Of a stretch of 64,000 nucleotides of DNA, positions 10,189 through 21,100 are shown piece by piece. The first letter of the stretch is position 1. Every line of letters begins with the position of its first letter. Made by a program: the position numbers and the translations under genes. This DNA is from Pelomyxa schiedti (Eukaryota; Evosea; Pelobiontida; Pelomyxidae): assembly GCA_020536535.1 (NCBI GenBank), contig JAHLWZ010000225.1, positions 20,798 through 84,797 of the forward strand. The letters are read 5' to 3'. The notes beneath the pieces were generated by a model. That model did not search any database. It was not told the origin of the DNA and worked only from the letters and a program-made list of their open reading frames with translations.

Positions 10189-11558
10189 TCAAGGTAAACT
10201 GATACTGTTGAGCTGGGTCATTACACTGGAAGTTCGGGTCTTCGCATATTCCAGGCACAGTTTCAGAGTTGTTGGTTCGATGGGTGAACCTGTGAAAATG
10301 TCACACAACAGTCAATCAGTTTTGGATTGTTGTCCAACCTCCAGGTTTGTAGACGTCGCACAATTGTCCCTGTTCGTTATAAACAATTGACATAAAACCG
10401 GAGCTCAGCAATTCTTCTTCAAAAGTGGGATCGGCGATAATCTGACTGAAGATATTAACTTTAAGGTCAATGGGAGAGGAGTTACTCTTCAAAGAAAGCA
10501 AAAGTCAATGAGACAGGGTGGTGGAGAAGGGATAATCGCCGTGGCGGTGATTTGGTAACTATAAGTGGCACTCCGTCATCAGAGACAGTGCCACAAGGTA
10601 ATTCAACTGGATTGCCAGTAAGATAACCACACTCACCTTGTCACATACCAATTTTGAGAGAGGCCAGGAGAGCTAAAAGGCAACAATCAAACGCATTTCC
10701 GTCATAGTCGACACAATATATATCCACGAAAATATACCTGTTTGTGTTTTATTCTTGGGGGCGGAACAAATTCATACACACCAAACAAATTTTCCTTCTT
10801 GGTCGAACCACAAGTCCTGGGGTCGGAACAGTGGCATTCTTTTTTTTTGGTTTGAGGGTTGATGGGAAAAAGGTATAAACCTAGTGATAATGGAATTGAG
10901 TCGTTGTGTAACTGAGCTTATGGTGTGCCTCGTAAAATCATCTTTCGCACTTCTGAATTTTGAGTTGGACATTCCTCCAATTTCAACATTGACAACTGTT
11001 CAAGTACCAGTGAATAAGCTCCTGGGCTGTAAGCCAGATAACAAACCTACATTACAGCCAGAAATAGCCGTGGAATTATCTCGTTCAGATCCAGTCAGGG
11101 TGCCTGAGGGAGGCTCCAGGTTTGCACTCTGTGACACCACAGAACCCCCTCGCCCAACTTCCAGCTTTATTCCCGCCACTGCAGACGTGCCACTCCCCAT
11201 TCTAACAAATGCACTGCCATCAGCACAACTGCTCACGGGTGCCGTATTAATCAACCCAGTCACTGACCTAATAACAATGACTCAACAAACACTCCACACG
11301 TAGTGGATACTACTGGATCATAGAGAATATAAATTATAAGCGCTTAAAATGATGAAAATAAAAATAAAAAATAAAAAATAAAAAATCAAAAAATACACAC
11401 GTGTGCGGTGAGGCAGTAGTGTCGCGACCACCCTTTGACGTTGTCACAATTGTGGGAACCCTTGCCGTTGTAAGAGACCTACCATCCGGCCTCACACCCT
11501 GAGCAACAAACCGCTTCAAATACTCCTCAGGATAGATCTTGCAAAATGCAGCGCACAT
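10189..11558 (-). CDS. EXOSC8: Exosome core subunit RRP43/EXOSC8 (RNase PH-like)
   Basis: Eight minus-strand exons (11401-11558, 11047-11267, 10881-10995, 10782-10838, 10649-10737, 10486-10606, 10339-10445, 10189-10289) total 323 codons. Order and motifs match RRP43: RFVAQGVRPDGRSL near the N-terminus, SSCADGSAFVRMGSGTS, VNVEIGGMSNSKFRS, GKFVWYIFVDIYCVDYDGN, HHPVSLTFAFFEDQIIADPT and the terminal LCDVYKPGGSP block. RRP43 is one of the six catalytically inert RNase PH-like subunits of the RNA exosome ring that threads RNA for 3'-5' decay and rRNA maturation. Relative to animal EXOSC8 there are two small insertions, around residues 50 and 90-120. Introns run from 40 to 133 bp. The start is the first ATG (11558), giving a normal N-terminus. 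TSR3 lies next to it on the same strand. Confidence 0.93.
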
Positions 11559-11719
11559 TCGCAACGTGTCACACTAGAGAGTCCTGGATTTGGCCTTCAC
11601 AGCTTTGTTTACGAAGACAGGGCCGAGGTGTCACGCTGAGCACCGATCAATTAATTGGCTTTAATTTCGAAAAACAAAGCAACTGTTGTAGATTTGATCT
11701 TAGGCTAAGACGAGGACTT

Positions 11720-13007
11720 TCAATCTCTGTGGTTTGGGTTGGGTGGTATATCACATTCCTCAGAGTCGGAACCTGAATCGGAATTGGGCATAGAAGGGAG
11801 GGACCGTTGGGATACGGCTTCAGCTTCACATTTTTCGAGGTAGGCTTGTTGGGCTGTATGCGTACATAGTGTCATGGGAATAGAAAGAAAACAGAGGAAA
11901 GAAACCGGCAATGACAGCGGCCCCATTGGGGCATTTTGAGTAAATGGTCAGAAGTTCGGAGTTTAGTGAAATGAAGGCATGGCCCCATACAAATTTGCTT
12001 AGTAGGAAACGGGCATCATGCTCGAATCCAGTGATGAATAGCGCTAGGAAGTACATTAATGATGTAAAACGGAGAAGGAATTCGCACTGGCTGCTAGTGC
12101 TTCGACACAAGACAGCTGTATTGGTTTTCCATAGTTTACAGGATTTGCAGCTACTAGCCAAGGGAGAAGCCTAGGGTGTGCTCCCTTGGTCCTTGCGAGA
12201 GGGGTAGTATCAATTTGAGCCCACGAACAGTCAATAGCAGCAGCACCGTTGTGGAGAATAATATCTCTTGGAATAAGGAAATGGTTTCACATGAGTAGTG
12301 AGTGTGACTGTACAAGAACTCTCACTTAAACATAATGCTAATGAACCACAACTCCTTTACTTTCTTTCAAAAAAAGAAAAAAAAAAAACCCGAATCAATA
12401 AAGCATTGAGTATGAAGGCCAAAAAGAGATACCTATCAGCAGGAGATACAGTCATTGTTCCCGTTGGGGACAGAACCACGCCACCAAAAACAGCCGATAG
12501 GCTCAGCTTCTTTGCCAGCTTCATTCTCATCAACTTCCTCCCAGTGCACCGCTTCGAGTCGCACTGGCAAAAGTCCCACAATCCCAACTTGATCCCGACG
12601 ACCTTTCCCGGAGTATCCCCGCCCTCATCGTCGTCCTCCTCCACCCCCTCCTCGGCCTCGTCCCCTTCGCTGCTGCTTCTGTCTCCTCCTCGCCGTGTCG
12701 TTTTCTCTCTCGCTCTAGATTCAGATGCCTCAGAGTCGCCATGGCTCTGGGCATCACGAGGCGGCGCCAACGGGCCAACGGCAGCGCCATAGACGTCGCT
12801 TCCATCGACACTCGCTGTAGTCGTCGTCGTAGTAGTAGTACTCGACGCTGGTGCTCTGGGCGAGGGCTCGTGGAGCGAGGACTCGGCGGTGGCGTACTCG
12901 CGACCTTGTGTGCCCCCGCGTCGCTTGTCCCCTCCTCGCCCTCCTCGCGAGGACCCGGCGCCGCCGCGCGCCCCTCCGCCTCGCTTGCCCGCGCGGATTC
13001 GTTTCAT
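11720..13007 (-). CDS. TSR3: TSR3, 18S rRNA aminocarboxypropyltransferase
   Basis: Four exons (12433-13007, 12088-12266, 11906-12043, 11720-11853) give 341 residues. TSR3 transfers the aminocarboxypropyl group of SAM to a hypermodified pseudouridine of 18S rRNA, a late 40S maturation step. Recognisable are [72 protein letters not shown] and [15 protein letters not shown]. The N-terminus carries an extra 100 or so residues of Gly/Arg-rich and then Ser/Thr/acidic low-complexity sequence in a GC-rich patch; the ATG at 13007 is the first in frame, but a downstream start cannot be excluded. The C-terminus has a Ser/Asp acidic tail, as in fungal Tsr3. Antisense ORFs in the GC-rich part are shadows. 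Confidence 0.95.
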
Positions 13008-13221
13008 CGCCGGCGACTGTGACTATTAGATATCAGATCGATGATCGGTTTTTGGTTTCGAGACGTTTGGTTGAAATCCCAAACGCAAACTTACGGACGA
13101 GATCCCTCTTTGCTGTGCCTCCGGAATGTAGAATCTCAGGGACAGCACATTGTAGAGTTCAATTCATTCGGCCGTTAATTTTATTGTTGGTTTGCGTTGC
13201 TACGGTTTTATCTGGTTGGCG

Positions 13222-14173
13222 ATGGCAGCAACTCCTCCTCGACCGTCACGACGTATTCCAGAGCATAGATTTTGTCTAGATGTAGTTGAGACAGCCGTTC
13301 GCCAGTTTGGTTTGTGGTTAAAACTAGTTTACTTACAAGTGCACGCCCGCTGTCAACTGATACCCATTCTTCATCTCTGTTTTTTTTTTCCCCCATTTTA
13401 TTACAGCTGAAGCGAATCAAGTGACACAATGGGGATATATGCCAGGGTACCACTTGTGCCACGCAACTGCCAGGTTGTGCATCGAGGCAAATTTTCCACT
13501 TGTGAACGGACTGCTGCGGATGCACTACAACAACAGCCGGTCTGAAAGGGCTGCGCTTTCTGCCGCACTGTCGAGCTATAAAAGTCGTGTTCGATGGGAC
13601 AGGCCTGACATACCCCTCAGACGTAACTGCGAGGGTGTCACGGGCTCGAACTGGATGTATACCTGGCAGTACAAGTCAATATCCGTCTATGTCGGCTGTA
13701 CTTTGGCATCCAACAAGCCAACAATAAACAACAAGTTCCTCCTTAGGCGCACAAGGCAACACATTCAACATGCATTCAACCCTAACAACGGTGAATTCTG
13801 GAACAGGCTGAGTGCGTTCATACGTGTGACCAACCCATATGACTGGTCAATAATCGCAGAACCACCGTCAATTTGTACAGCCCTCAGTCAGAGCCTAAAT
13901 GATTCTCTGAACCAAATGCAACTGGGCATACAGATTAGCCAAACCACTGATTCCCGGGTGTTTGAGCAACTGCTGATTTTAGGCCGTGACACCCTTACAC
14001 CCAATGGCCTAAATGAGAGAACAACTTTTGCACCAGGCACACCATCACCAGTAGTACCACACCAAGGAACTCCTCCAATTAGCGAAGATTATGGCAACTA
14101 CGGATTCTCATCCGACGAAGAAGAACACTCTGAGGATGAAGAGGATGACGATGTGATTGACGAAGACTCCTAG
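13222..14173 (+). CDS. Unknown protein with acidic C-terminal tail
   Basis: An ATG at 13222 (MAATPPRPSRRIPEHRF) opens a first exon joined to a long exon beginning near 13407 after a T-rich acceptor; the donor between about 13305 and 13350 is uncertain. The long exon encodes about 255 residues: a predicted globular part with conserved-looking blocks (GYMPGYHLCHATARLC, SNWMYTWQYKSISVYVGC, LRRTRQHIQHAFNP) and an acidic tail (DEEEHSEDEEDDDVIDEDS). I do not recognise the family. No membrane segment is seen. The tail resembles those of nuclear or histone-binding proteins, but that is only compositional. It is divergent from TSR3 with a 214-bp shared upstream region. Confidence 0.6.
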
Positions 14174-14304
14174 CTCAATCACATAAATAAGTGGTATGAA
14201 TACATAGTTTAATTGTGATTTTGTCACGCACCACATATTTGCATCCCAAAACGATCTTTCACGAATCACGTTACCATAAACACCCAAAACAAGAGAAGAT
14301 CAAG

Positions 14305-15684
14305 ATGCAACTGATCGAGCGTGCCACAATTCGGGGGGATCAGCAGTTTGTTGCGCTTGCTGTGGGGAAGTGGTCGCCGCGGTGCGGGGAGCATAGCGCA
14401 GCGAGGCTCCTGACCCACCACGTCCTGGTGGAGCAGCTCGGCAAGGAGTGGATCGCGGGGGCCGCCCGCTGCTGCGTCGCGTGGTGGCACAACTACGCCA
14501 AGGGGGGCACCGCCACGGTCGCGGCGGTGCGGGTCTCCCACACCCTCGGCGTCGTCGGCGCCCCGCTGCTCCGCGACCTCGCCCCCTGCCTCGGCGGCTC
14601 CCGCCTCGCCCTCGAGTGCTGGGTGACGGGCGGGGGCGGGGGCCTCGGCGGGGGGCCCCAGGGCGGCGGGCGCCTGCGGGCGGTGGCCGCGGCCGCCGAG
14701 GACATGCACTTGATGGACGTGGAGTCCGGGCGGCTGCTTGCCACTCTTGTGGGGAGGGGCAGGGGCTCGGTGGTGGCGAACAACAGGTGGGTGGTGCAGT
14801 GCTTCCCGCCGAGCTTCAGCGACGATAGGAGCCCGGACAACAATCTGAGAATATGGAAGCTACCCACGGCTCATTCTTGCTCATGTTCATCGTCATCGTC
14901 ATCTTCTTCTTCGTCGTCGTCAACATCAACATCAGAAACTACTGCAGATAGTAGTAGCGTGCTGGTAGCAAAGATGGCGTCTGTCGACCCTGAAACACTG
15001 AGAATTACGGCGAGTTGGATGAAGTTCGGCCACAGATACACTGCGTCATGCAATTGTGAGGATGGTCCTTGCGATGAGCTTCTGGTGTTTGGAATAACCC
15101 GCCTAGCCAGCCTAACATACCCCATCACATTTGGAGTCCTGCTGGATATAAACATAGCCAAGACGTATGCAAGTGGCGTTGCTGTTGTGAAGGAGGTTGC
15201 GAGGTACCCCCTGCCCAGGTGGCCCTCTGTTGTGCAAAACGTGTTCTGTGATGAAGACGGAGTAAGGGATGTTATCTGCATCAACAACTCTGATGAGGGC
15301 ACACTGCTGATGGACCCACAGGGCGTAACAACCACACTCCCTTGTCCTGGTACTTGTCTGGCTGCCGTTGATGACCGCCACTTGTTTTACAAATCCAAGT
15401 CGACTACTCCCAATACAATCCGGGGTACTGGTTATTCTTCAACTTCTTCTTGCTTCATATACAACACTGTGCAACCACACAGAACCCCAGTGTGTGTGCA
15501 GGTTCCGCATACCACCCTCCCTATACTCTCTTCCTCCGGAATTTTTATGCTCTCCTGTTCAGTAGGAGACAAGGAGGAAGCAAACAGATTGGTGATGATG
15601 GATGCTTTGTCTGGGAGGATATTCCTCCAGACACAGAAATCTCTGACTGCCTCCTTTTTAAACGTGAATTTCCTATGCTTTTAA
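14305..15684 (+). CDS. Lineage-specific protein, GC-rich N-terminal half
   Basis: Single-exon gene of about 459 residues using the ATG at 14305 (MQLIERATIRGDQQF); the frame is open upstream to 14215. The N-terminal 150 residues are GC-rich coding sequence with Ala/Gly/Arg-rich stretches. The middle (MHLMDVESGRLLATLVG, NNRWVVQC, NNLRIWKL) looks like beta-propeller blades of the WD or kelch kind, with low confidence. A run of serine codons at 14880-14933 precedes a second strand-rich part with DPETLRITASWMKFGHR. I do not know its function. It may belong to the same expanded lineage-specific set as the ankyrin-like genes because it shares the GC gradient. Confidence 0.7.
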   Translation: MQLIERATIRGDQQFVALAVGKWSPRCGEHSAARLLTHHVLVEQLGKEWIAGAARCCVAWWHNYAKGGTATVAAVRVSHTLGVVGAPLLRDLAPCLGGSRLALECWVTGGGGGLGGGPQGGGRLRAVAAAAEDMHLMDVESGRLLATLVGRGRGSVVANNRWVVQCFPPSFSDDRSPDNNLRIWKLPTAHSCSCSSSSSSSSSSSSTSTSETTADSSSVLVAKMASVDPETLRITASWMKFGHRYTASCNCEDGPCDELLVFGITRLASLTYPITFGVLLDINIAKTYASGVAVVKEVARYPLPRWPSVVQNVFCDEDGVRDVICINNSDEGTLLMDPQGVTTTLPCPGTCLAAVDDRHLFYKSKSTTPNTIRGTGYSSTSSCFIYNTVQPHRTPVCVQVPHTTLPILSSSGIFMLSCSVGDKEEANRLVMMDALSGRIFLQTQKSLTASFLNVNFLCF

Positions 15685-15806
15685 ATCAAACCACTGTAAC
15701 CCGTGACTGTCAATTCGCCTATCGACGTTCGGGGAATTCAGCTGAACTCCAAGAAGAGTTCTCACCTTAACTTGGAATTAGGGGAACCGTTTTCAGGCCT
15801 TTTTAA

Positions 15807-16401
15807 ACGCAACCCATCCGGACAACAAACAAAACAACCACTACTTCAACAACAGAGGCGGTTCCCACGACAGTTCGATGCCCAGCGTCACACATGTGCA
15901 TGTGGAGTGGCATAGAGGCTGATTTGGACGCACACCTGGCAGAGTGCCCACATGCCACCGCGAACCCGAAAATCGATTTTCAAGTACCTCCTCGACCAGA
16001 ACAGGAAGCTCAAGGAGACGAACGCCAGGCTGGAGGAGCAGAACACCAGGCTTGGCGATCAGATCAGCAAGTCCACGGTCAACCTGCAGTTCATTACTTT
16101 GTGGAGGGAAAGTCCTTTGGATTCTCTCATGTGTGCTGCATCCGCTTGTGCCCAGGTGACACATGTGGCACAGAGCAAAACGACAGAGTTAGCTGGAATT
16201 TGGATGGAACTGGTGGATACTGCACAGGGTGTAGCTGTGACCAGGAAAGATTTAAAAAACTCATATGTTGGGTTTAAGGGGCTAGAGAGAGTAAAGACTT
16301 TCTTTTTACAAAACTTGTGCCGAAGTAGATCAGATTTGGATAGTGACCACCACTTTGTGGGGTGTGCTGGGGTGTTGATGGTTGTTGTTTTACTTGTGTA
16401 G
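15807..16401 (+). pseudogene. TRAF-type zinc finger/coiled-coil gene with frameshift
   Basis: One frame encodes a TRAF-type zinc finger (VRCP, then MCMWSGIEADLDAHLAECPH, about 15870-15950) and breaks off near 15980. The frame one base away continues with a heptad coiled coil (NRKLKETNARLEEQNTRLG) and about 110 more residues to a TAG at 16401, ending in a hydrophobic stretch (FVGCAGVLMVVVLLV). Zinc finger followed directly by coiled coil is the usual TRAF-like order, so the two frames look like one protein interrupted at the TTTT run at 15977-15980. The upstream part of the finger array or RING is missing. This could be a decaying gene or a one-base assembly error. The downstream frame alone has a plausible ATG at 15952. 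Confidence 0.5.
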
Positions 16402-16721
16402 TAAGGGAGAAAGAAGCCCGAATACTAAGCACAAGAGTTTATTGTTTATTACTTTGTTGCTTGAGTAACTACAATGACGTTGTTCCTAAAGGCACTAGAA
16501 TCAGTTCAAGGTGTCCCCTGAATCTCCCTCCCAGGGTAACAGATTCCCGGTAGTTTTCCCAGACATCCATCAGTGATTAGAACCGGACTTGTAAACCTCG
16601 GGGCAAGGTTTTTGGGTTCTCAGCCAGACCACCTCTAGGCCTTGACAACAACGTTTTTTTTTCTTTATGATGCTTACATTTTATTGGTGACAAACAGGAG
16701 GAAATTAGACTGCGGGTTGGG
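16402..16721. other. Intergenic stretch, no supported gene
   Basis: About 320 bp between the zinc-finger fragment and the convergent membrane-protein gene. I see no coding pattern or RNA gene. Confidence 0.5.
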
Positions 16722-18018
16722 TCAGTTGAGAAGGGGTTTTTCTTTCTTCCTTGTGTTTTCCTCAGTAAGAGGTTTCCATGTTGCAAATATGATGAGAACT
16801 GCCGGAACGAGATCAAACATGAATATATAGCAGAACTTGAGGGCGGCAATGGCAGATGACTCTGACTCGTCACCTATAACAAAGGTGATAATTAGAACCA
16901 GAATTCCTCTAGCTATAAAAACAGAGCTGAAGATGGCTGCTAAGATAATTATCTAAGGTACAGTGAGTGGGGACTATTTTTGCAGTGCAATTGTGGTAAC
17001 CACATAGTGGATAAGCTTGGGAAGAGGAATACTCACTTGGCGAATGACTTTAGAACGCATTCTGTGCACAGTAGCTCTGTTACGATTGAGGAGGTAACAA
17101 AGGCAGCACCCAAGAATCACATAGCCTGAACGAACAGTTTCAGCCCGTTAATGACAAAAAAAGCAGGTGCGACCTGTGCCCAGAGTAATATCCAAAGTGG
17201 AGTTGAATATTGCTTCAGTGTGATGGTAAATGGTTGTGTGACCCTCATCAATAAACATCAAAAAGCAAAGAAGAAGCCAAATCGAGTACATTATAATATT
17301 CAGTACAATGTGAAGCTACGACTGTGAGTGAAATATATCATTTCTTCATGAAAGGGTTACAAGTAATACCTTGAGAGTGAGTGAACGCTTTTGCTGCTTG
17401 GATAGAGATGGGACAATGAGCCAGATCCAGAAACAAAAATTCAAAGAATAGGCAGTAAGAAAAATATACCCAGGGAGGCTCTGTATTGCAAAAGGGAATA
17501 AAAAATTTCCCTTATATATTTCAGCATATTATTAGTCCACACCACAAACAAAACACACCGACAGAAGTGTTTGAAGAGGCTTTTGTTCACCCCAACTCAA
17601 TTCAAAGTAGTGGTCCGAGTATATTGACATTTCCAAACCACGGCCTTGGGATGAAACATAAACAACTTTTTAAAAGGAGGGTTCTAAAGAGACATACTTA
17701 ATAAAGGCAGTGGAATCAGTAAGTGAGTTCCCTTTCTCACTGAAAATCCCGGCGGCGCCGCCTCGAGGAAGAAAACATACACAACTCCTTTTTTTTTTAA
17801 AAAAAAAAGTTACCAGATGAACGGACCAAAAAAAAAGTCACAGTACTGGCAACGGCAAACAAGAACGTGATGTAAAACAGGGCCACGGTCGTCCACAGCA
17901 TCGCCAACTCCCACGTCGCTGTAGGTGCGAACGAAAACAACGACGAGTCACTGGTAGAGTTCACTGCTGACGACGACGAGGACAACGCCAACGGTGCCCT
18001 CAGTACCAACCCACACAT
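16722..18018 (-). CDS. Multi-pass membrane protein, TOM1/GPR137-like
   Basis: At least seven minus-strand exons starting with ATG at 18018 (MCGLVLRAPLAL) and ending with TGA at 16722-16724. Hydrophobic helices appear in the order ELAMLWTTVALFYITFLFAV, LPGYIFLTAYSLNFCFWIW, LHIVLNIIMYSIWLLLCFL, GYVILGCCLCYLL, a helix around SVFIARGILVLIITFV, and FCYIFMFDLVPAVLIIFATW. Six are clear; a seventh may fall in the second or third exon. The pattern with LPGYIFLTAY and an aromatic Phe-Trp pair recalls the plant THH1/TOM1/TOM3 and animal GPR137 group, which sit in endolysosomal membranes, but the match is weak and the function is not claimed. Several junctions (phase 0 at CGCCAA/ATAATT, for example) keep one frame throughout. 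Confidence 0.65.
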
Positions 18019-18131
18019 CGCGCCGATGCAAAAAAGGTTAATTACAGCGAAATTACGGCGAAAACTTCCCGCTTCGTTTCGGAAAACGAAGATCAATCGA
18101 ATTTCGAACCCAAGTTGGGGCCCAAGCTGCC

Positions 18132-21100
18132 ATGACGAGCAACGGAAACAGCAGGAACAGTAAAGCCAACAACAACAAGAGTAACATTTTCGGGCGCAAC
18201 GTGGTTTCTTCTGTGGAGGTTATTCACCAAGTGCTGCTACACAACTTTACATTAAAAATTCCGAAAAGATTACCAGAGCCACACGAAATCCATTGTCTCA
18301 ACACATTCGCGCTGAATGGTATTTCTTTCTTTCTTCTTCTTTTTTTTTTTCTTTTTCGTTTGAAAATCCTCAACTTATGTGCGTGCTAGTGGGTTTGGAC
18401 CAAGGCCTGGAACATGCTCTACTTGTAAAGGGGACTCTTCAGATGAGTCTGACAGCTTTCCTATGCCAGCAGAGTCAATAAAAGTAGCCCCTTTAGAATG
18501 AAATTTTTTTTTTTTTAACTCCCTTGTGCAGAAATTTATACCTAGGCAGACGCAAACACGTGGACCATCATCCAGGATTTCAAGGGTTCCACAGGTGCTA
18601 AACGCACACGTTGTTAGACATACTCCCACAGATACCACTGAACAGCTACCAGCTCAAAACCAACATCCACAAACGCAACTACCTTCAGGGTGTCAAACAC
18701 AACACCCCACCCATCCCCAGCAACAGCAAGCACAATCACAGTTGCAATCACAGTCACTCCTACAGAGACGCCCGAAGCAGCAAATAGGGTTACAGGAACA
18801 ACGCCAGCAAATACTAGGAATATCGGAAACAATTAAAGATCACATCCAGTCGCAGGCTTGCTCTCTGTCACCCAATGGCAATGCGGCATCTGGTGGAAGT
18901 GTAACTATCCAGACAGAACCAAGAAAAATTCAAACAGAATGTCTCCCTGCCAGGGAGGTTGTAGATAACCTCAAATTAGTGCCTGGCCGTCAAGTTGGTA
19001 CTCTATCTAAAATTCATCAAATCTTTACTCAAGAATGTAAGAAAATATTGTAGAAGGCTCTAAATTGGCGTCACATGTTATGGTAGACACCATTTTTTAC
19101 ACAAGAATAACCCAACAAACAAAAAAAAAAAGTTGTCCCTCCCTCCTCCTCCTGAAACAGTTTTTGGTGAATCTGTTATGCGACACACACCTGAACCAAC
19201 TCTTTCACACACTGAATCAACAGAACCAGCGATACAATCACCCCCAATGTAACCTGTTTCTCTCTCTGTTCATTAAATTTACTTTGCAGAAAGCGGTGTG
19301 TGGTTGTGAAGAAAGTGATCCCCAGTGAGGTGAGAAGTTGAGTTATTGAAATGAATTAACTTGCTTCCCCAACAGAAGAAGGCTCAAGCCACGCCTCCCT
19401 CCCCACCCGTTCTTCCCACAACTCCTTATGTCACAATAATCTCAAAGCAACGGGAAGAACAACAGCAAATTAATGATGCTGCCAATCGATTACTCTCAGA
19501 TTACTTCAAACAGAGTAGAACGGAAAAGGTTTCTCTCAACCCCTCTAGTTCACACTCTAATTTCATTTAGAATAGTTTTAGTACCCCTCTTACTGGTAAT
19601 ATTTATTGTCCAGTTCCCTTCATCACTGACTATGGCATACAAAAAGGGCAGTTATCTGAAGAGCACGGAGCAATAACAAGCAGTATTGGGGAATTTGACC
19701 CCACCCCCATCCATCAGCTGATAGCCACATGCCGCAAAGAAAAAAATAAGTTTGACAACGAATGGCTCTCAACAGAGTGTGCAATAGCTGACAGTGTAAG
19801 AGCATCTGAGATTGAGGAGGTCATTCAAGCAGATGAGCATTTGTGTACTGTGCAGCTTAACATGGAAGTACTGAAAGATAAAGTAAAGCGAGTAGTGGAT
19901 AGAGCTGTGAAGACCTGCCAAAATCCACACAGTCCCTTGTTAACAGAACCTCCGCCATTCAAGTATGTATACGGTAGTGTATGATTAATGAACGCTCGCA
20001 GGATATCCATTTTACCTTCAACTCGCGTTGCAATGTCTTTTGAAACAGATAAACGTCAACCACAAAGTGCTAGAAACATCAAGTCTGTTTCTTTGTCAGT
20101 CAATTTCCTCCTTACAATATTAGGCTCCATTTCCCTACAGATATTATTCCTAAGTATCAGTAAAGAAACGACAAGTTTTAACCCACCACAGAAAGAATCC
20201 TGAAAAGAAACCTGTTGCAATAAGAGCTAATCGATCACATGTGCGCCACCACCATGTTAGAATGACTAAAACAATTTCAGGTGAAACCTCCTACTGTCTC
20301 ACGTGTGTGGGACCACCTGCTAAGTCAAAAGGAATTTATGGATGCACCTAAGAAGCCCAAAGTCCCATTGCCACAATCTCTGACGTCTTTATCTGCATTT
20401 CAAAGACATTACCCTACAATGAGGTTAATTATGTCAAAAATGAAAGACTTAATAATGGAAATTAGAGCTATCAGCAAATCCGATAATGATACTCAAACTC
20501 TTCCTGAGCAGCAGGATGCTTCCACTTCCACTAGTTTAAAACAACCAACCCCACCTATTCCTGAAGAAAGAGATCTTGAGCAAGAACAAGACAATTCTAG
20601 AAATAGTAAATCCAGCCGAAATACTACAGCAAATGAGAGAGTTACTCCTAACTTTCTCTCCGAAGTACAACAAGCCCTAGATAAATCTCCTGCTAGCGAC
20701 TCTGTGACTCGCATTGAACCCCCAGTTGTATTCACTCTTCCAAAGGACACTGAAAAACTTAAAGAAGAAGCTCGTAGAGAGTATCTAAAAATAGTTGGTA
20801 CGTTTACTTCTATGTTAATTTCTCTAAGTCTGGTAGACTCCAGGCCAAACCCAAGAAAGCAGGTCTTTATGCAGTTGTATTGACCATATACCAATCCTTG
20901 CACAGATTCCATTTGTGGAAGGGTTATCCTTGTTTAATGTGTCAGCTGAACCTGACCAAGAAGCTGAGAAGCCTCCCATATCTACTGCCTCAGAACTCCG
21001 TTCTCATGTTACCTTCAAATTCTGAGTTGAAAACTCATCCAAACAAATAGGTTCTCGACCCCCACACAAAGCAGGCAATTGGTGATGAGATAAGAGATGC

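Noticed and set aside
10996-11046. Shorter intron choice in EXOSC8 (12 bp from 11007)
   Set aside because: Too short to splice; the 51-bp intron 10996-11046 fits frame and the usual size.
12741-13279. Plus-strand ORFs over the TSR3 head
   Set aside because: Arg/Ser/Ala-rich translations antisense to the TSR3 extension; no motif.
15982-15997. 16-bp GT-AG 'intron' that would rejoin TRAF finger and coiled coil
   Set aside because: Removing it does join the frames, but it is far shorter than any other intron here and removes the residues expected at the join; a one-base shift in the TTTT run explains the break more simply.
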